A program made the position numbers and the translations under genes. Below the pieces are notes generated by a model. It was given only the letters and a program-made list of their open reading frames with translations, ran no database searches and had not been told where the DNA came from. Shown piece by piece: positions 41,059-52,167 of a stretch of DNA of 64,000 nt; the first letter of the stretch is position 1; every line of letters begins with the position of its first letter. The stretch is from Citrobacter werkmanii NBRC 105721 (GTDB lineage: Bacteria > Pseudomonadota > Gammaproteobacteria > Enterobacterales > Enterobacteriaceae), in contig BBMW01000009.1 of assembly GCA_000759755.1 (NCBI GenBank), positions 124,001-188,000 on the forward strand, written 5' to 3'.

Positions 41059-42020
41059 TGGCCAAAGCACATCCGCGCTGGCGGTTAGCGAAAAAAATAC
41101 TCACGTGGCTATTTTTCATTGCCGTCATCGTGTTGCTGGTCATTTATGCCAGCAAGGTCAACTGGGAAGAGGTCTGGACGGTAATCCGGGATTACAATCG
41201 GACTGCCCTGCTCAGCGCCGTGGGGCTGGTGATCGTCAGTTATTTACTCTACGGCTGCTATGACCTGCTCGGCCGACATTACTGTGGGCACAAGCTGGCA
41301 AAACGCCAGGTCATGCTGGTGTCGTTTATCTGTTACGCCTTCAACCTGACGTTAAGCACCTGGGTGGGCGGTATTGGGATGCGTTACCGGCTCTACTCGC
41401 GCCTCGGGTTGCCGGGGAGCACTATTACGCGGATTTTTTCGCTGAGTATTACCACCAACTGGTTGGGCTATATTCTGCTGGGCGGTTTTATTTTTACCTT
41501 TGGCGTGGTCGAGCTGCCCGCGCATTGGTATATCGATGAAGGTACGCTGCGCATTTTAGGCATTGCGCTGCTACTGATTATTGTCGTTTATCTTTGGTTT
41601 TGCGCCTTCGCTAAACATCGCCACATCACCATCAGGGGCCAAAAGCTGGTGCTGCCCTCCTGGAAATTCGCCATCGCGCAAATGGCGATATCCAGTACCA
41701 ACTGGATGGTGATGGGAGCCATTATCTGGCTGTTGCTGGGTCAGGATATCAACTATTTCTTCGTGCTGGGCGTGCTGCTGGTGAGCAGTATTGCCGGGGT
41801 TATCGTACATATTCCGGCGGGGATCGGTGTGCTGGAGGCGGTCTTTATGGCGTTGCTGGCGGGAGAAGATACTTCTCAAGGCAAGATTATCGCCGCCCTG
41901 CTTGCGTATCGCGTCCTCTATTATTTTATTCCGCTGCTGCTGGCGCTTATTTGCTACCTGTTGCTGGAAAGTCGGGCGAAGAAGCTGCGGGCGAAAAACG
42001 AGAGGGCAATGGCGAAATGA
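41058..42020 (+). CDS. ybhN: Inner membrane protein YbhN (UPF0104/LPG_synthase_TM family)
   Basis: A 320-residue inner-membrane protein with about eight helices and the UPF0104 family motifs (FNLTLSTWVGGIGMRYRLYSRLG and HIPAGIGVLEAVF). The family is related to the membrane part of lysyl-phosphatidylglycerol synthases. Its start overlaps the clsB stop by one base. A lipid-related role fits the operon. Confidence 0.92.
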   Translation: MAKAHPRWRLAKKILTWLFFIAVIVLLVIYASKVNWEEVWTVIRDYNRTALLSAVGLVIVSYLLYGCYDLLGRHYCGHKLAKRQVMLVSFICYAFNLTLSTWVGGIGMRYRLYSRLGLPGSTITRIFSLSITTNWLGYILLGGFIFTFGVVELPAHWYIDEGTLRILGIALLLIIVVYLWFCAFAKHRHITIRGQKLVLPSWKFAIAQMAISSTNWMVMGAIIWLLLGQDINYFFVLGVLLVSSIAGVIVHIPAGIGVLEAVFMALLAGEDTSQGKIIAALLAYRVLYYFIPLLLALICYLLLESRAKKLRAKNERAMAK

Positions 42021-42033
42021 TGGTGTATATAGT

Positions 42034-42062
42034 GCCGGATGCGGCGTAATGCCTTATCCGGC
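42034..42062. repeat. REP element between ybhN and ybhL
   Basis: GCCGGAT and ATCCGGC enclose an inner GGC-GTAAT-GCC, the standard enterobacterial REP hairpin, between two convergent stop codons. Confidence 0.85.
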
Positions 42063-42071
42063 AACAGATAA

Positions 42072-42776
42072 TTAACGACGATTGCCGAAGATGCGCAGCA
42101 GCATCAGGAACAGGTTGATAAAGTCCAGATACAGCGTTAGTGCGCCAAGAATCGCGTATTTGCGCAGATTAGAACTGTCACGCAGATCGATCTGCTCACC
42201 GATGTTTTTCAGCTTCTGCGTGTCATAGGCGGTCAGACCGACAAACACAATCACCCCAATGTAGGTTACCGCCCACATCAACGCTTCGCTCTTCAGCCAG
42301 AAGTTAACCAGTGAAGCCAGCACAATACCGATTAGCGCCATAAACAGCATATTGCCGAAACCGCTGAGATCGCGCTTAGTGGTATAACCGTACAGGCTCA
42401 TGATGCCAAACATCCCGCCGGTGACCACAAAGGTACTGGCGATAGACGAGTAGGTATAGACGATGAAGATGCTCGACAGCGTTAACCCGGTTAACGCCGA
42501 ATAGAGCATAAACAGCGTGGTTGCCACACCGGCGCTCAGCTTTTGCACCATGCCGGACAAAACGAACACCAGCGCAAGCTGGGCGATAATCAGGCCAAAG
42601 AAGGTGATTTTACTGGAGAAGACAAACATCATCACCGCGGGCGTATTTGCCGCATACCAGGCGATAAACGCCGTCAGCAACAATCCGCAGGTCATCCAGC
42701 CATAAACCTGCGCCATATACGTTTGCAGGCCGGAACGCGCCTGCACAATAGAATCGGATCGTGGGAATCGGTCCAT
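42072..42776 (-). CDS. ybhL: Bax inhibitor-1-like membrane protein YbhL
   Basis: A 234-residue protein with seven hydrophobic helices in the Bax inhibitor/TMBIM family. Family features include GLTLSSIF in the middle and GLTAYDTQKLK near the C-terminus, where the aspartates form a calcium- or pH-sensing pair. Length equals E. coli YbhL, whose role is not defined. Confidence 0.94.
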   Translation of the reverse strand: MDRFPRSDSIVQARSGLQTYMAQVYGWMTCGLLLTAFIAWYAANTPAVMMFVFSSKITFFGLIIAQLALVFVLSGMVQKLSAGVATTLFMLYSALTGLTLSSIFIVYTYSSIASTFVVTGGMFGIMSLYGYTTKRDLSGFGNMLFMALIGIVLASLVNFWLKSEALMWAVTYIGVIVFVGLTAYDTQKLKNIGEQIDLRDSSNLRKYAILGALTLYLDFINLFLMLLRIFGNRR

Positions 42777-42817
42777 GACAATCTCCTGAATCAGTATGAG
42801 CCTACAACAATTGTACT

Positions 42818-43270
42818 CTACCAGCGTTTTGCTGCTAGCTTATCGCTGTCACGGGCATCCACCCAACGTTCACCTTCCGGCGTGGCCTCGCGCTTCCAGA
42901 ACGGTGCGCGAGTTTTCAGATAATCCATAATGAACTGCCCGGCATCAAACGCGCTACTACGATGCGCGCTGGTCACGCCAACAAAAACAATTTCATCACC
43001 GGGCCACAGCGCGCCAATGCGATGGATCACCGTCACGCGACCTAATGGCCAGCGCGTACGCGCCTCGTCGACAATCTCCGCCAGCGCTTTTTCGGTCATG
43101 CCGGGATAGTGTTCCAGCGTTAACGCCTGCACACTGTCGCCGAGATTGTGGTTACGCACTTTACCGGTGAAGGTCACCACCGCGCCGTCTTCATCGCGCT
43201 CGGCAAGCCAGGGATACTCTTCCCCAACGCTGAACGGCGCATGCCCGACAACAATTCGCGTCTCAGCCAT
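42818..43270 (-). CDS. moaE: Molybdopterin synthase catalytic subunit MoaE
   Basis: A 150-residue large subunit of molybdopterin synthase. It transfers sulfur from the MoaD C-terminal thiocarboxylate onto cyclic pyranopterin monophosphate. Motifs include FTGKVRNHNLGDSV, LEHYPGMTEKAL and the active-site lysines near KTRAPFWKRE. It is the last gene of the moa operon, one base after moaD. Confidence 0.96.
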   Translation of the reverse strand: MAETRIVVGHAPFSVGEEYPWLAERDEDGAVVTFTGKVRNHNLGDSVQALTLEHYPGMTEKALAEIVDEARTRWPLGRVTVIHRIGALWPGDEIVFVGVTSAHRSSAFDAGQFIMDYLKTRAPFWKREATPEGERWVDARDSDKLAAKRW

Positions 43271-43271
43271 C

Positions 43272-43517
43272 TTAACCTCCGGTTACCGGTGGGAAGAAAG
43301 CCACTTCATCACCCGCGTTAAGAGGGTGGTCAAAACTGACCAGCGTCTGGTTCACCGCCGCCAGCAGCTTGCCGTCTTCCAGCGCCAGCGCCCAACGATC
43401 GCCTTTCGTCGCCAGATGCTGGCGCAGCGCTTCGACCGTTGCAAATTCAGCGGTGACCTCTAACGCATCCGTGTTGACCAGCTCACGGACCTGGGCAAAG
43501 AAAAGAACCTTAATCAT
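43272..43517 (-). CDS. moaD: Molybdopterin synthase sulfur carrier MoaD
   Basis: An 81-residue ubiquitin-like sulfur carrier ending in the essential double glycine (FFPPVTGG). MoeB adenylates this tail and it is then thiocarboxylated. I start at the ATG at 43517 ([13 protein letters not shown]), which overlaps the moaC stop by 8 bases; an open frame extends upstream but is not MoaD. Length equals E. coli MoaD. Confidence 0.97.
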   Translation of the reverse strand: MIKVLFFAQVRELVNTDALEVTAEFATVEALRQHLATKGDRWALALEDGKLLAAVNQTLVSFDHPLNAGDEVAFFPPVTGG

Positions 43518-43995
43518 GCGCATCCACCTTAAAATCGCCCGACTTACCACCACTTTTTGCCAGCAGGCGCACCGGACCAATCACCATGTCCTTTTGTACC
43601 GCTTTGCACATGTCGTAGATGGTCAACGCCGCCACGGAGGCCGCCGTTAGCGCTTCCATTTCCACACCGGTTTTCCCGGTCAGCCGACACAGCGTCTCAA
43701 TGCGTACACGGTCGTGTTCCGGTTCGGCGTGCAGGTTGACTTCGACCTTGCTCAGCATCAGCGGGTGACACAGCGGGATAAGATCCCAGGTCCGTTTGGC
43801 GGCCTGAATACCGGCAATGCGCGCCGTGGCGAAAACGTCGCCTTTATGGTGGCTACCATCAATAATCATCGCCAGCGTTTCGCTACGCATTGTCACGAAT
43901 GCTTCAGCACGCGCCTCGCGTACCGTTTCTGCTTTGCCAGAGACATCCACCATATGGGCTTCGCCAGCGGCGTTAATATGAGTCAGTTGCGACAT
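43510..43995 (-). CDS. moaC: Cyclic pyranopterin monophosphate synthase MoaC
   Basis: A 161-residue enzyme that turns the MoaA product into cyclic pyranopterin monophosphate. Conserved stretches are [30 protein letters not shown] and [15 protein letters not shown], with the catalytic lysine/aspartate in [11 protein letters not shown] (Asp128, Lys131 in E. coli numbering). It sits between moaB and moaD. Confidence 0.97.
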   Translation of the reverse strand: MSQLTHINAAGEAHMVDVSGKAETVREARAEAFVTMRSETLAMIIDGSHHKGDVFATARIAGIQAAKRTWDLIPLCHPLMLSKVEVNLHAEPEHDRVRIETLCRLTGKTGVEMEALTAASVAALTIYDMCKAVQKDMVIGPVRLLAKSGGKSGDFKVDAHD

Positions 43996-43997
43996 AC

Positions 43998-44510
43998 TTA
44001 TTTCTTCAAATGTGGGTGGAAATTACACGGACGCGTACGGGCATCAAGCTGCGGCGCAATGATATTTTCCCAGGCGGTACGACACGCTTTGGTCGAACCC
44101 GGCATGGCGAAAATCAGCGTTTTATTCGCGACCCCAGCAATTGCCCGGGATTGCAGCGTCGCGGTGCCGATCTCTTCAAACGAGAGCATACGGAATACTT
44201 CGCCAAAACCCTCAACTTCTCTGTCGAACAGCGGTTGCAGCGCTTCCGGCGCCTGGTCGCCTTCGGTCAGTCCGGTGCCGCCGGTAATGAGCACGACCTG
44301 CACATCGTCACTGGCAATCCAGGCGGAAACCTGGGCGCGGATGGCATAGCGGTTCTCTTTGACAATCGCCTTGTCAACAATCTGATGGCCCGCTTCCAGC
44401 GCCGAGTCACGCAGGTAGTGACCAGAGGTGTCATCCTCTTCGCCGCGACGGTTGGAAACAGTAAGAATAGCAATGCGTGTCGGGATAAATTCAGCGCTTA
44501 CCTGACTCAT
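43998..44510 (-). CDS. moaB: Molybdopterin adenylyltransferase-like protein MoaB
   Basis: A 170-residue MogA/MoaB-fold protein with the molybdopterin-binding motifs [18 protein letters not shown] and [16 protein letters not shown]. coli MoaB has 170 residues and is dispensable there. It follows moaA by 18 bases. Confidence 0.95.
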   Translation of the reverse strand: MSQVSAEFIPTRIAILTVSNRRGEEDDTSGHYLRDSALEAGHQIVDKAIVKENRYAIRAQVSAWIASDDVQVVLITGGTGLTEGDQAPEALQPLFDREVEGFGEVFRMLSFEEIGTATLQSRAIAGVANKTLIFAMPGSTKACRTAWENIIAPQLDARTRPCNFHPHLKK

Positions 44511-44528
44511 GAAAACTCCTTTTAGCGA

Positions 44529-45518
44529 TCAGCCGCCAATGTAAGATAAGTTTTGCGTAATACCGGTATTGTTCTGATGCAGGAAATGGGTCTGCTTTTT
44601 CTCCAGCAGCGCGGTTGAAATGCGTTCTTCCAGCGCGGATTGCTGAGCGTCATCTTCCAGCAAGTCACGCAGGCTTACGCCGCCTTCACCAAATAAACAC
44701 AGATGAAGCTTGCCGACAGAGGAAACGCGCAGACGATTACAGGTGGCGCAAAAGTCTTTCTCATAAGGCATGATCAGACCAATTTCGCCAGCATAATCTG
44801 GATGACAGAAAACTTGAGCCGGACCGTCGCTGCGCTGGCGAAGCTGGTGGATCCAGCCGCGACGCAGAAGCTCATCGCGCAGTACTTGCCCTGAGATATG
44901 ATGCTTACGGAAGAGAGAACTGCCCTCGCCCGTTTCCATCAGTTCAATAAAACGCAGTTGAATAGGACGGGGTTGGATCCACGCCAGGAAGGTGTCCAGT
45001 TGATGATGGTTTACATCGCGCATCAGCACAGTGTTGACCTTCACTTTTTCGAAACCGGCATCAAAGGCGGCGTCAATGCCCGCCATCACCTGCTGAAATT
45101 TGTCCTGCCCGGTAATGGCGTGAAACTGACGGGCATCGAGACTGTCGACGCTGACGTTGAGTGCCGTCAACCCGGCATCGCGCCAGGCCGCAGCATCGCG
45201 CGCCAGACGATAACCATTGGTCGTTACCGCAATCTGACGGATGGCGTCGTTTTCACGCACAGCGGCAATAATGTCAGTAAAATCGCGACGTAATGAGGGT
45301 TAGCCCCCTGTCAGGCGCACTTTTTCCGTCCCCAGGCTGGCGAACGCTCGGGTGACGCGGCGAATTTCATCAACGGTCAAAAAGCCGTTATTGGTGACTC
45401 CACCGGGCTTATAGCCATCCGGCAGGCAGTAGGTGCAACGAAAGTTACACACATCGGTAATCGACAAACGTAAGTAGTAAAACTTACGCGCGAAAGCATC
45501 GGTAAGTTGAGAGCCCAT
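44529..45518 (-). pseudogene. moaA: moaA, GTP 3',8-cyclase, interrupted by an in-frame ochre stop at codon 73
   Basis: The frame of E. coli MoaA (329 codons) is intact from the ATG at 45518 ([12 protein letters not shown]) to the stop at 44529, except for one codon. The radical-SAM cysteines are present ([10 protein letters not shown], residues 24, 28 and 31), as are the C-terminal cluster ligands ([10 protein letters not shown] ... LCLFGEG). At 45302-45300 the codon for the Glu of GGEPSLRR is TAA on the minus strand instead of GAA, a single-base change at 45302. Product would be 72 residues. A GTG at 45260 could only restart a fragment lacking the first cluster. MoaA makes the first precursor of molybdenum cofactor, so molybdoenzymes should be inactive if the stop is real. 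Confidence 0.93.
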
Positions 45519-45640
45519 GTACACCTTTCCAAATACGGGAGACGCAGTCATTTCTTCCTGCGCCCTGGTGACAATCTCGTTCGAGCATTGCCACGGCCAA
45601 AGCACCGTATCATTTGACCCAGGTGCAGAGGCTAGAGTGT
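45519..45640 (-). ncRNA. Moco riboswitch in the moaA leader
   Basis: Reading the minus strand, the leader begins CACTCTAGCCTCTGCACC and contains TGATACGGTGCTTTGGCCGT, CACCAGGGCGCAGGAAG and CTCCCGTATTTGGAAAGGTG, ending at the moaA start. These blocks match the E. coli moaA Moco RNA in order and spacing, with changes mainly in the variable stem loop (GCTCGAACGAGA). The motif switches off moaA translation when molybdenum cofactor is present. Confidence 0.88.
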
Positions 45641-45717
45641 TTATACTCATCATACTTTGAGTACGTAGTGGTTATGCCGATACTAGCGTGTAAATGGCGA
45701 TAATGCCAAGCACACTT

Positions 45718-45743
45718 ACGCTGTATAAATGTGTATATAGCGT
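45718..45743. promoter_or_regulatory. ModE operator of the moa operon
   Basis: ACGCTGTATA-AATGTG-TATATAGCGT matches the ModE inverted repeat CGCTATATA-N6-TATATAGCG with one mismatch. E. coli ModE-molybdate activates moaA from an equivalent position upstream. Confidence 0.75.
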
Positions 45744-46849
<1,106 letters not shown>

Positions 46850-46855
46850 ACGGAC

Positions 46856-46937
46856 CTGCCTGATGCGCTGCGCTTATCAGGCCGACAAACGCAAACACCC
46901 CGTAGGCCGGATAAGGGGATACCCCGCATCCGGCACA
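46856..46937. repeat. REP/BIME elements between ybhK and uvrB
   Basis: Two hairpins: CCTGATGCGCTGCGCTTATCAGG (46859-46881) and GCCGGATAAGGGGATACCCCGCATCCGGC (46906-46934), in opposite orientation, between converging genes. Confidence 0.8.
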
Positions 46938-46940
46938 AGT

Positions 46941-48962
46941 TTACGATGCCGCAATAAATAACTCGCGCAGTTGATGCAGTTGATCGCGGATCGTCGCTGC
47001 CTCTTCAAATTCGAGATTCTGCGCATGCTGCATCATTTGCCCTTCCAGCTCGTGAATCTTTTGCTGCAAGGCTTTTGGCGTCATATCCAGTTCGACAACG
47101 TCAGACTTCGTACCCGCACGTGACTTCCCTTTGCCCTTCGCCTTGGTCTTCGCAATATTCTGACCCAGCGCCAGAATATCGACCACTTTCTTGTTCAGCC
47201 CCTGCGGCGTAATACCGTGCTCTTCGTTGTAACGCTGCTGCTTCTCGCGGCGACGTTCAGTTTCACCAATCGCCCTGGCCATCGAGGCGGTAATTTTATC
47301 GCCGTAGAGAATCGCCTTGCCGTTGATGTTACGCGCCGCGCGACCAATGGTCTGGATAAGTGAGCGTTCAGAGCGCAGGAACCCTTCTTTGTCTGCGTCC
47401 AGAATCGCCACCAGCGAGACCTCAGGCATGTCCAGGCCCTCGCGTAACAGGTTGATACCCACCAGCACGTCAAACTCGCCCAGGCGCAGGTCACGAATGA
47501 TTTCCATACGTTCCACGGTATCGATGTCGGAGTGCAGATAGCGCACCCGCTCGCCGTGCTCTTCGAGGTATTCGGTGAGGTCTTCCGCCATGCGTTTGGT
47601 GAGCGTGGTGACCAGCACACGTTCGTTAATCGCCGCACGCGTGCGGATCTCCGACAGCAGATCGTCAACCTGCGTCGCCACCGGACGCACTTCTATCACC
47701 GGATCCAGCAGGCCGGTCGGTCGTACCACCTGATCAACCACGTCATCACCGGATTTCTCCAGCTCATAGTTCCCCGGCGTTGCCGAGACGTAGATGGTCT
47801 GCGGGGCCAGCGCCTCAAACTCTTCAAATTTAAGCGGACGGTTATCCAGCGCCGAGGGCAGACGGAATCCGTATTCGACCAGGGTCTCTTTACGCGCCCG
47901 GTCGCCACGGTACATGCCACCAATTTGCGGAATAGTGACGTGGGATTCATCTACCACCAGCAGACCATCGGCCGGCAGGTAATCAAACAGCGTCGGCGGC
48001 GGCTCGCCTGGACCGCGTCCGGACAGATAGCGGGAATAGTTTTCAATCCCCGAGCAATAACCCAGCTCGTTCATCATTTCCAGATCGAACTGTGTACGCT
48101 GGCTTAAGCGCTGCTCTTCCAGCAACTTGTTATTCGCCAGCAAATTTTTACGGCGGTCTGCCAGCTCGACTTTAATTTCTTCCATCGCCTGCACGATACG
48201 TTCGCGCGGCGTGACGTAGTGCGTTTTCGGATAGATGGTGTAGCGGGAAATGGTCGATTCAACCTGCCCGGTAAGCGGGTCAAACAGCGACAAACGCTCG
48301 ACTTCCTCATCGAACAGTTCCACGCGCAGCGCAATGTCGTCGGATTCAGCCGGGAAAATGTCGATAACTTCACCGCGCACGCGGAAGGTCCCGCGCTGGA
48401 ATGCCTGATCGTTACGGGTATATTGCAGCTCCGCCAGACGACGCAGGATCGCGCGCTGGTCGATAATCATCCCCACCGTAAGGTGCAGCATCATTTTCAG
48501 GTACAGGTCCGGGTCGCCCAAACCATAAATGGCGGAAACCGACGCCACCACAACGACGTCACGACGTTCCAGCAGCGCTTTGGTCGCCGACAGACGCATC
48601 TGCTCAATGTGTTCGTTGACCGATGCATCCTTCTCAATGAAGGTATCAGAACTCGGTACGTAAGCTTCCGGCTGATAATAGTCGTAGTAGGAGACAAAAT
48701 ATTCCACCGCGTTTTCCGGAAAGAACTCTTTCATCTCACCGTACAGCTGCGCAGCAAGCGTCTTGTTAGGCGCCAGCACCATGGTAGGACGCTGTAGGTC
48801 CGCAATTACATTCGCGATGGTGAATGTTTTCCCCGAGCCCGTCACCCCCAGCAGCGTCTGATGCGCCAGACCGTCCTCTAGACCTTCTTCCAGGCGACGT
48901 ATCGCCTCAGGCTGATCGCCAGAGGGTTTAAAAGCGGAATTTAGTTTGAACGGTTTACTCAT
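46941..48962 (-). CDS. uvrB: UvrABC excision repair protein UvrB
   Basis: A 673-residue helicase-like damage-verification subunit of nucleotide excision repair, the same length as E. coli UvrB. Walker A GVTGSGKT (about residues 39-46), the beta-hairpin [21 protein letters not shown] (about 92-112), motif [10 protein letters not shown], motif [11 protein letters not shown] and the C-terminal UVR domain ([31 protein letters not shown]) that binds UvrC are visible. A LexA box lies upstream. Confidence 0.98.
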   Translation of the reverse strand: MSKPFKLNSAFKPSGDQPEAIRRLEEGLEDGLAHQTLLGVTGSGKTFTIANVIADLQRPTMVLAPNKTLAAQLYGEMKEFFPENAVEYFVSYYDYYQPEAYVPSSDTFIEKDASVNEHIEQMRLSATKALLERRDVVVVASVSAIYGLGDPDLYLKMMLHLTVGMIIDQRAILRRLAELQYTRNDQAFQRGTFRVRGEVIDIFPAESDDIALRVELFDEEVERLSLFDPLTGQVESTISRYTIYPKTHYVTPRERIVQAMEEIKVELADRRKNLLANNKLLEEQRLSQRTQFDLEMMNELGYCSGIENYSRYLSGRGPGEPPPTLFDYLPADGLLVVDESHVTIPQIGGMYRGDRARKETLVEYGFRLPSALDNRPLKFEEFEALAPQTIYVSATPGNYELEKSGDDVVDQVVRPTGLLDPVIEVRPVATQVDDLLSEIRTRAAINERVLVTTLTKRMAEDLTEYLEEHGERVRYLHSDIDTVERMEIIRDLRLGEFDVLVGINLLREGLDMPEVSLVAILDADKEGFLRSERSLIQTIGRAARNINGKAILYGDKITASMARAIGETERRREKQQRYNEEHGITPQGLNKKVVDILALGQNIAKTKAKGKGKSRAGTKSDVVELDMTPKALQQKIHELEGQMMQHAQNLEFEEAATIRDQLHQLRELFIAAS

Positions 48963-49035
48963 GAGCAGCTACCTGAAGCAATGGGCGGGCAGGTGTGTAA
49001 TTTTACTCGCAGTAGTATATTTTGCCAGTAAAATA

Positions 49036-49055
49036 TACTGGATGAAAAAACAGTA
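49036..49055 (-). promoter_or_regulatory. LexA (SOS) box of uvrB
   Basis: TACTGGATGAAAAAACAGTA (plus strand) has CTG-N10-CAG with flanking TA/TA, the LexA consensus, and equals the reverse of the known E. coli uvrB site in layout. Confidence 0.9.
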
Positions 49056-49357
49056 ACGCGCCAGAATATTTCTGTTACACCCGTCAAATGGCCGTGGCTG
49101 CAGGCCAAAATTTGCCCCCAGACAAAATAAAACACCAGCAAAAATGTGTTATCCCCAAACCAATGCCTTTTTTAACATTTGTCAAGCCAGCCGATGAAAG
49201 TTTTATGGCAACACATGACACTTCTGCGACAGCCATTGATTTTATCTAACCACCTGTAATTTAATGATTATTATCTCAAGCCGTCTTTCGCATCAATTTA
49301 GTCGCAGGCCGCGTCTTCTCTCGCTTACATTGTGTTTTCTAACCCTAATACACAAGG

Positions 49358-49366
49358 TTATCCACA
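49358..49366 (+). promoter_or_regulatory. DnaA box (consensus)
   Basis: TTATCCACA is an exact R-type DnaA box. An inverted near-match, AGTGGATAA, follows 5 bases later at 49372-49380, and TTATCCCCA lies at 49149-49157. Confidence 0.65.
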
Positions 49367-49579
49367 GGAATAGTGGATAACTGCCTCCAGCCCGTGTGGA
49401 CTGTAGCCTGGCAAAAACGCACTGACTCTCTTTTCCGAGGGGATAAAAAAAAATTATCGCTATTTTTTGATATTTATCAGCTAACGAGGCGGTCAGTGAG
49501 AGCCGAGATCTTGCTCGCATTTTCACCATATTCTTGTCCGCGTACTGCAATAGCGACCAGCGTTATTTCCCGCCTCGAT

Positions 49580-50278
49580 TCAACCGGCTGATGCCGTCAA
49601 AGACAAAATGCTGAGATCGAGATAACGTCCGGTCGATGCCTGCTCAGGATCTTCTGCCAGCCAGGGAATTTCCCCCAGCCCAGGTGCCGGAATCACGCGC
49701 TTCAGCGTCGCCATGTATTCCGCATGACGTTTGCCGGGCGGCGTCACATCATTGGCTACCCATCCGGCAAGCGTCAGTCCGGCCTGCTGCACCGCCTGGG
49801 CGGTCAGAATAGCGTGATTGATGCAGCCGAGCTTAACGCCAACCACCAGAATCACCGGCAACTGCTCCGTTTTGACCCAGTCGGAAAAACTCAGCGTTGG
49901 CGAAAGCGGCGTAAACCATCCCCCTGCCCCCTCCACCAGTACCCAGTCAGCCTGCGCTTCAAGCGTGCGTAACCCTGCAGACATCACGGAAGCCTGAATG
50001 GGACGACCTTCATCGGCGCTGATGATATGCGGCGAGGTGGGTTCAGCGAAGGTATAGGGATTAATCGCCGCGTAATCGACCGCCACAACGCTATGGCGCT
50101 GTAGGGCCAACGCATCGCTGTTTCGCAGACCTTCAGCGGTCATTTCGCTGCCAGACGCCACCGGCTTGTAGCCGACGGTTCGCAACCCCAGCTGTCCCGC
50201 AGCCTGAAGCAACGCACAGCTGGCGATAGTTTTACCGACTTCGGTGTCCGTCCCGGTGACAAAATACGTTTTAGTCAC
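49580..50278 (-). CDS. bioD: Dethiobiotin synthetase BioD
   Basis: A 232-residue enzyme that closes the ureido ring of dethiobiotin from 7,8-diaminopelargonate with CO2 and ATP. P-loop [10 protein letters not shown] (about residues 8-17), catalytic Lys in YKPVASGSE and [12 protein letters not shown] are present. E. coli BioD1 is 225 residues. Last gene of bioBFCD; overlaps bioC by 8 bases. Confidence 0.95.
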   Translation of the reverse strand: MTKTYFVTGTDTEVGKTIASCALLQAAGQLGLRTVGYKPVASGSEMTAEGLRNSDALALQRHSVVAVDYAAINPYTFAEPTSPHIISADEGRPIQASVMSAGLRTLEAQADWVLVEGAGGWFTPLSPTLSFSDWVKTEQLPVILVVGVKLGCINHAILTAQAVQQAGLTLAGWVANDVTPPGKRHAEYMATLKRVIPAPGLGEIPWLAEDPEQASTGRYLDLSILSLTASAG

Positions 50279-51026
50279 GTTGAATTACTCCTAAAAAAAG
50301 ATGGTAGGTCAGCGGGTATTTCCCCTGCTGACAGGGCCAGGCTAACTGTAGCTGGCGCAGCTGAGCGCGCGTTAGCACACGCTGCTCGCGCCCATCATGC
50401 AAATGCGTCGCGCCAATGCCTTTTAGCGAGCGCATGGCGCTCAGCGCATCATCAAACCACAGCGTGACGGCATGAGACTGGTATTCAACATCCCAGTCAT
50501 ACAGGGCGTTTTCCAGTTGTTCCACGGGCAAAAAACGGTTGGCATGCTCCCGATCGTCAACCGCCTGCCAGGCCTGACGAAGTTCCGGCATCGACCCCTG
50601 CGCCAGGGTACTAAACGCCACCGTCCCGCCAGGACGCACCACCCGGTAAAGCTCGCTTAACGCGCCGCGCAGGTCGCTACACCACTGTACGGCCAGATTA
50701 CTCCAGGCCAGGTCAAAGCTCGCGGTTGCCTGCGGGATGGCTTCGATATCCGCCAGCAGATAGTGATGGGCGACATCGTGACGCTGCGCTTCAGCCAGCA
50801 TTTGCGATGACAGATCCAGCGCGCAAACCTCGCTCCCCTGCTCGCGCCAATAGCGACTCATACGCCCCGGCCCACAGCCCGCATCCAATACCTGCGAGAA
50901 CGTACTGCCATCCAGTAGCGCCAGTAACGCATCGGCACTCTGACGCTGTAACTCTGCGTGTTGCTCATAGTGAGTGGCAGCGCGGCCAAACGCGGCGGCA
51001 ATCGCCTGTTTATTGACCTGCGCCAT
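50271..51026 (-). CDS. bioC: Malonyl-ACP O-methyltransferase BioC
   Basis: A 251-residue SAM methyltransferase that methylates malonyl-ACP to start pimeloyl chain synthesis. SAM motif [15 protein letters not shown] (about residues 46-60), then [25 protein letters not shown] start at the ATG at 51026 ([17 protein letters not shown]), which overlaps the bioF stop by 17 bases. Length equals E. coli BioC. Confidence 0.95.
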   Translation of the reverse strand: MAQVNKQAIAAAFGRAATHYEQHAELQRQSADALLALLDGSTFSQVLDAGCGPGRMSRYWREQGSEVCALDLSSQMLAEAQRHDVAHHYLLADIEAIPQATASFDLAWSNLAVQWCSDLRGALSELYRVVRPGGTVAFSTLAQGSMPELRQAWQAVDDREHANRFLPVEQLENALYDWDVEYQSHAVTLWFDDALSAMRSLKGIGATHLHDGREQRVLTRAQLRQLQLAWPCQQGKYPLTYHLFLGVIQRD

Positions 51027-52167
51027 GCAACACCTCCAGTAGACGATCGATATCCTGCACCTCATGTGCCTGCGTCAGCGTCAGCCGTAATCTGGCCGTA
51101 CCGGTGGGCACCGTCGGCGGGCGAATTGCCGTCACCCAGCATCCCTGTTGTCGAAGCGCATCCGCCAGTTGCAAGGCTTTATGGTTATCGCCAACAATCA
51201 GCGGCTGAATAGCACTGGTAGAATTCGCCAGCGTTAAGCCCGCCGTATTCACCCCAGCGCGAAAACGCTGGATCAGCATCGCTAACTTTTCCCGGCGTTC
51301 ATCGCCTTCACGGCTGCGGATCACCGCCAGCGCGGCGCGCAGGGCCTGAGCCTGCGCCGGAGGCATACTGGTGCTGTAGATCAAATGGCGGGCAAACTGC
51401 AACAGATAGTCGGCCACGCTGTCAGAACACAGGATTGCCGCGCCGCTGACGCCAAATCCTTTACCAAACGTCACCACTAACAGTTCGGGTTTGACCTGCT
51501 GTCGCCAGCAGGAGCCGCGCCCTTCTTCACCGGTTACGCCAACGCCGTGCGCATCGTCCACCAGCAGCCACGCACCGTGACGTTCCGCCACCGCGTGGAT
51601 TTCAGCGAGCGGCGCGCTGTCGCCGTCCATGCTGAACACGCCTTCAGTCACCACAAGCTGCTGCCCCGGACAGGGGACAGTCAGCAGACGATCCAGATGT
51701 TGCGGATCGTTATGGGTAAAGCGACGTAAAACAGCAGGGCTAAGGCTGGCGGCCTCCAACAGCGAGGCATGGCTAAGCCTGTCGGCGACAATGCGATCGT
51801 CTTTTTCCATCAATGCGGCTATCACCGCCTGATTAGCGGCAAAACCGGAGATAAATAACAACGCCCGCGAATAGCCCAGCCACTGCGCCAGCTCTTCTTC
51901 CAGCGCCTGGTGAGCCACGGAATAACCGCTGACATGACCCGATCCGCCGCTGCCGACGCCAAAACGTTCAGCTCCCTGCTGCCACGCGCAGATAATCTGC
52001 GGATGGTGGCTTAAGCCAAGGTAGTCGTTGCTGGAGAAATTCAGATACTGGCGGCCGTCGGTCTGCAACCAACGACCTGCGCCCTGGGTCACCGCATAGC
52101 GCCGACGCCACGCATCAGCGCAACGACGCGCCGTGAGCGCATCGTCAATTTTTTGCTGCCAGGTCAT
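51010..52167 (-). CDS. bioF: 8-amino-7-oxononanoate synthase BioF
   Basis: A 385-residue PLP enzyme condensing pimeloyl-ACP (or CoA) and alanine. The PLP lysine is in [12 protein letters not shown] (about residue 237), with [10 protein letters not shown] holding the cofactor aspartate. E. coli BioF is 384 residues. It overlaps bioB by 4 bases and bioC by 17. Confidence 0.96.
   Translation of the reverse strand: MTWQQKIDDALTARRCADAWRRRYAVTQGAGRWLQTDGRQYLNFSSNDYLGLSHHPQIICAWQQGAERFGVGSGGSGHVSGYSVAHQALEEELAQWLGYSRALLFISGFAANQAVIAALMEKDDRIVADRLSHASLLEAASLSPAVLRRFTHNDPQHLDRLLTVPCPGQQLVVTEGVFSMDGDSAPLAEIHAVAERHGAWLLVDDAHGVGVTGEEGRGSCWRQQVKPELLVVTFGKGFGVSGAAILCSDSVADYLLQFARHLIYSTSMPPAQAQALRAALAVIRSREGDERREKLAMLIQRFRAGVNTAGLTLANSTSAIQPLIVGDNHKALQLADALRQQGCWVTAIRPPTVPTGTARLRLTLTQAHEVQDIDRLLEVLHGAGQ

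Larger units (their letters stand above)
48963..49579. promoter_or_regulatory. uvrB upstream region (617 bp) between uvrB and bioD
   Basis: Holds the uvrB promoters and SOS box near the left, an inverted repeat CCAGTA-AAATA-TACTGG at 49025-49041, and a set of DnaA-box-like sequences to the right (49149-49157, 49358-49366, 49372-49380). E. coli uvrB also has an upstream promoter with DnaA binding. I find no convincing gene. Confidence 0.6.

Noticed and set aside
44529-45260. Downstream part of moaA as an independent 243-residue gene
   Set aside because: It is the C-terminal three quarters of MoaA in the same frame, its only start is an internal GTG without a ribosome site, and it lacks the first iron-sulfur cluster.
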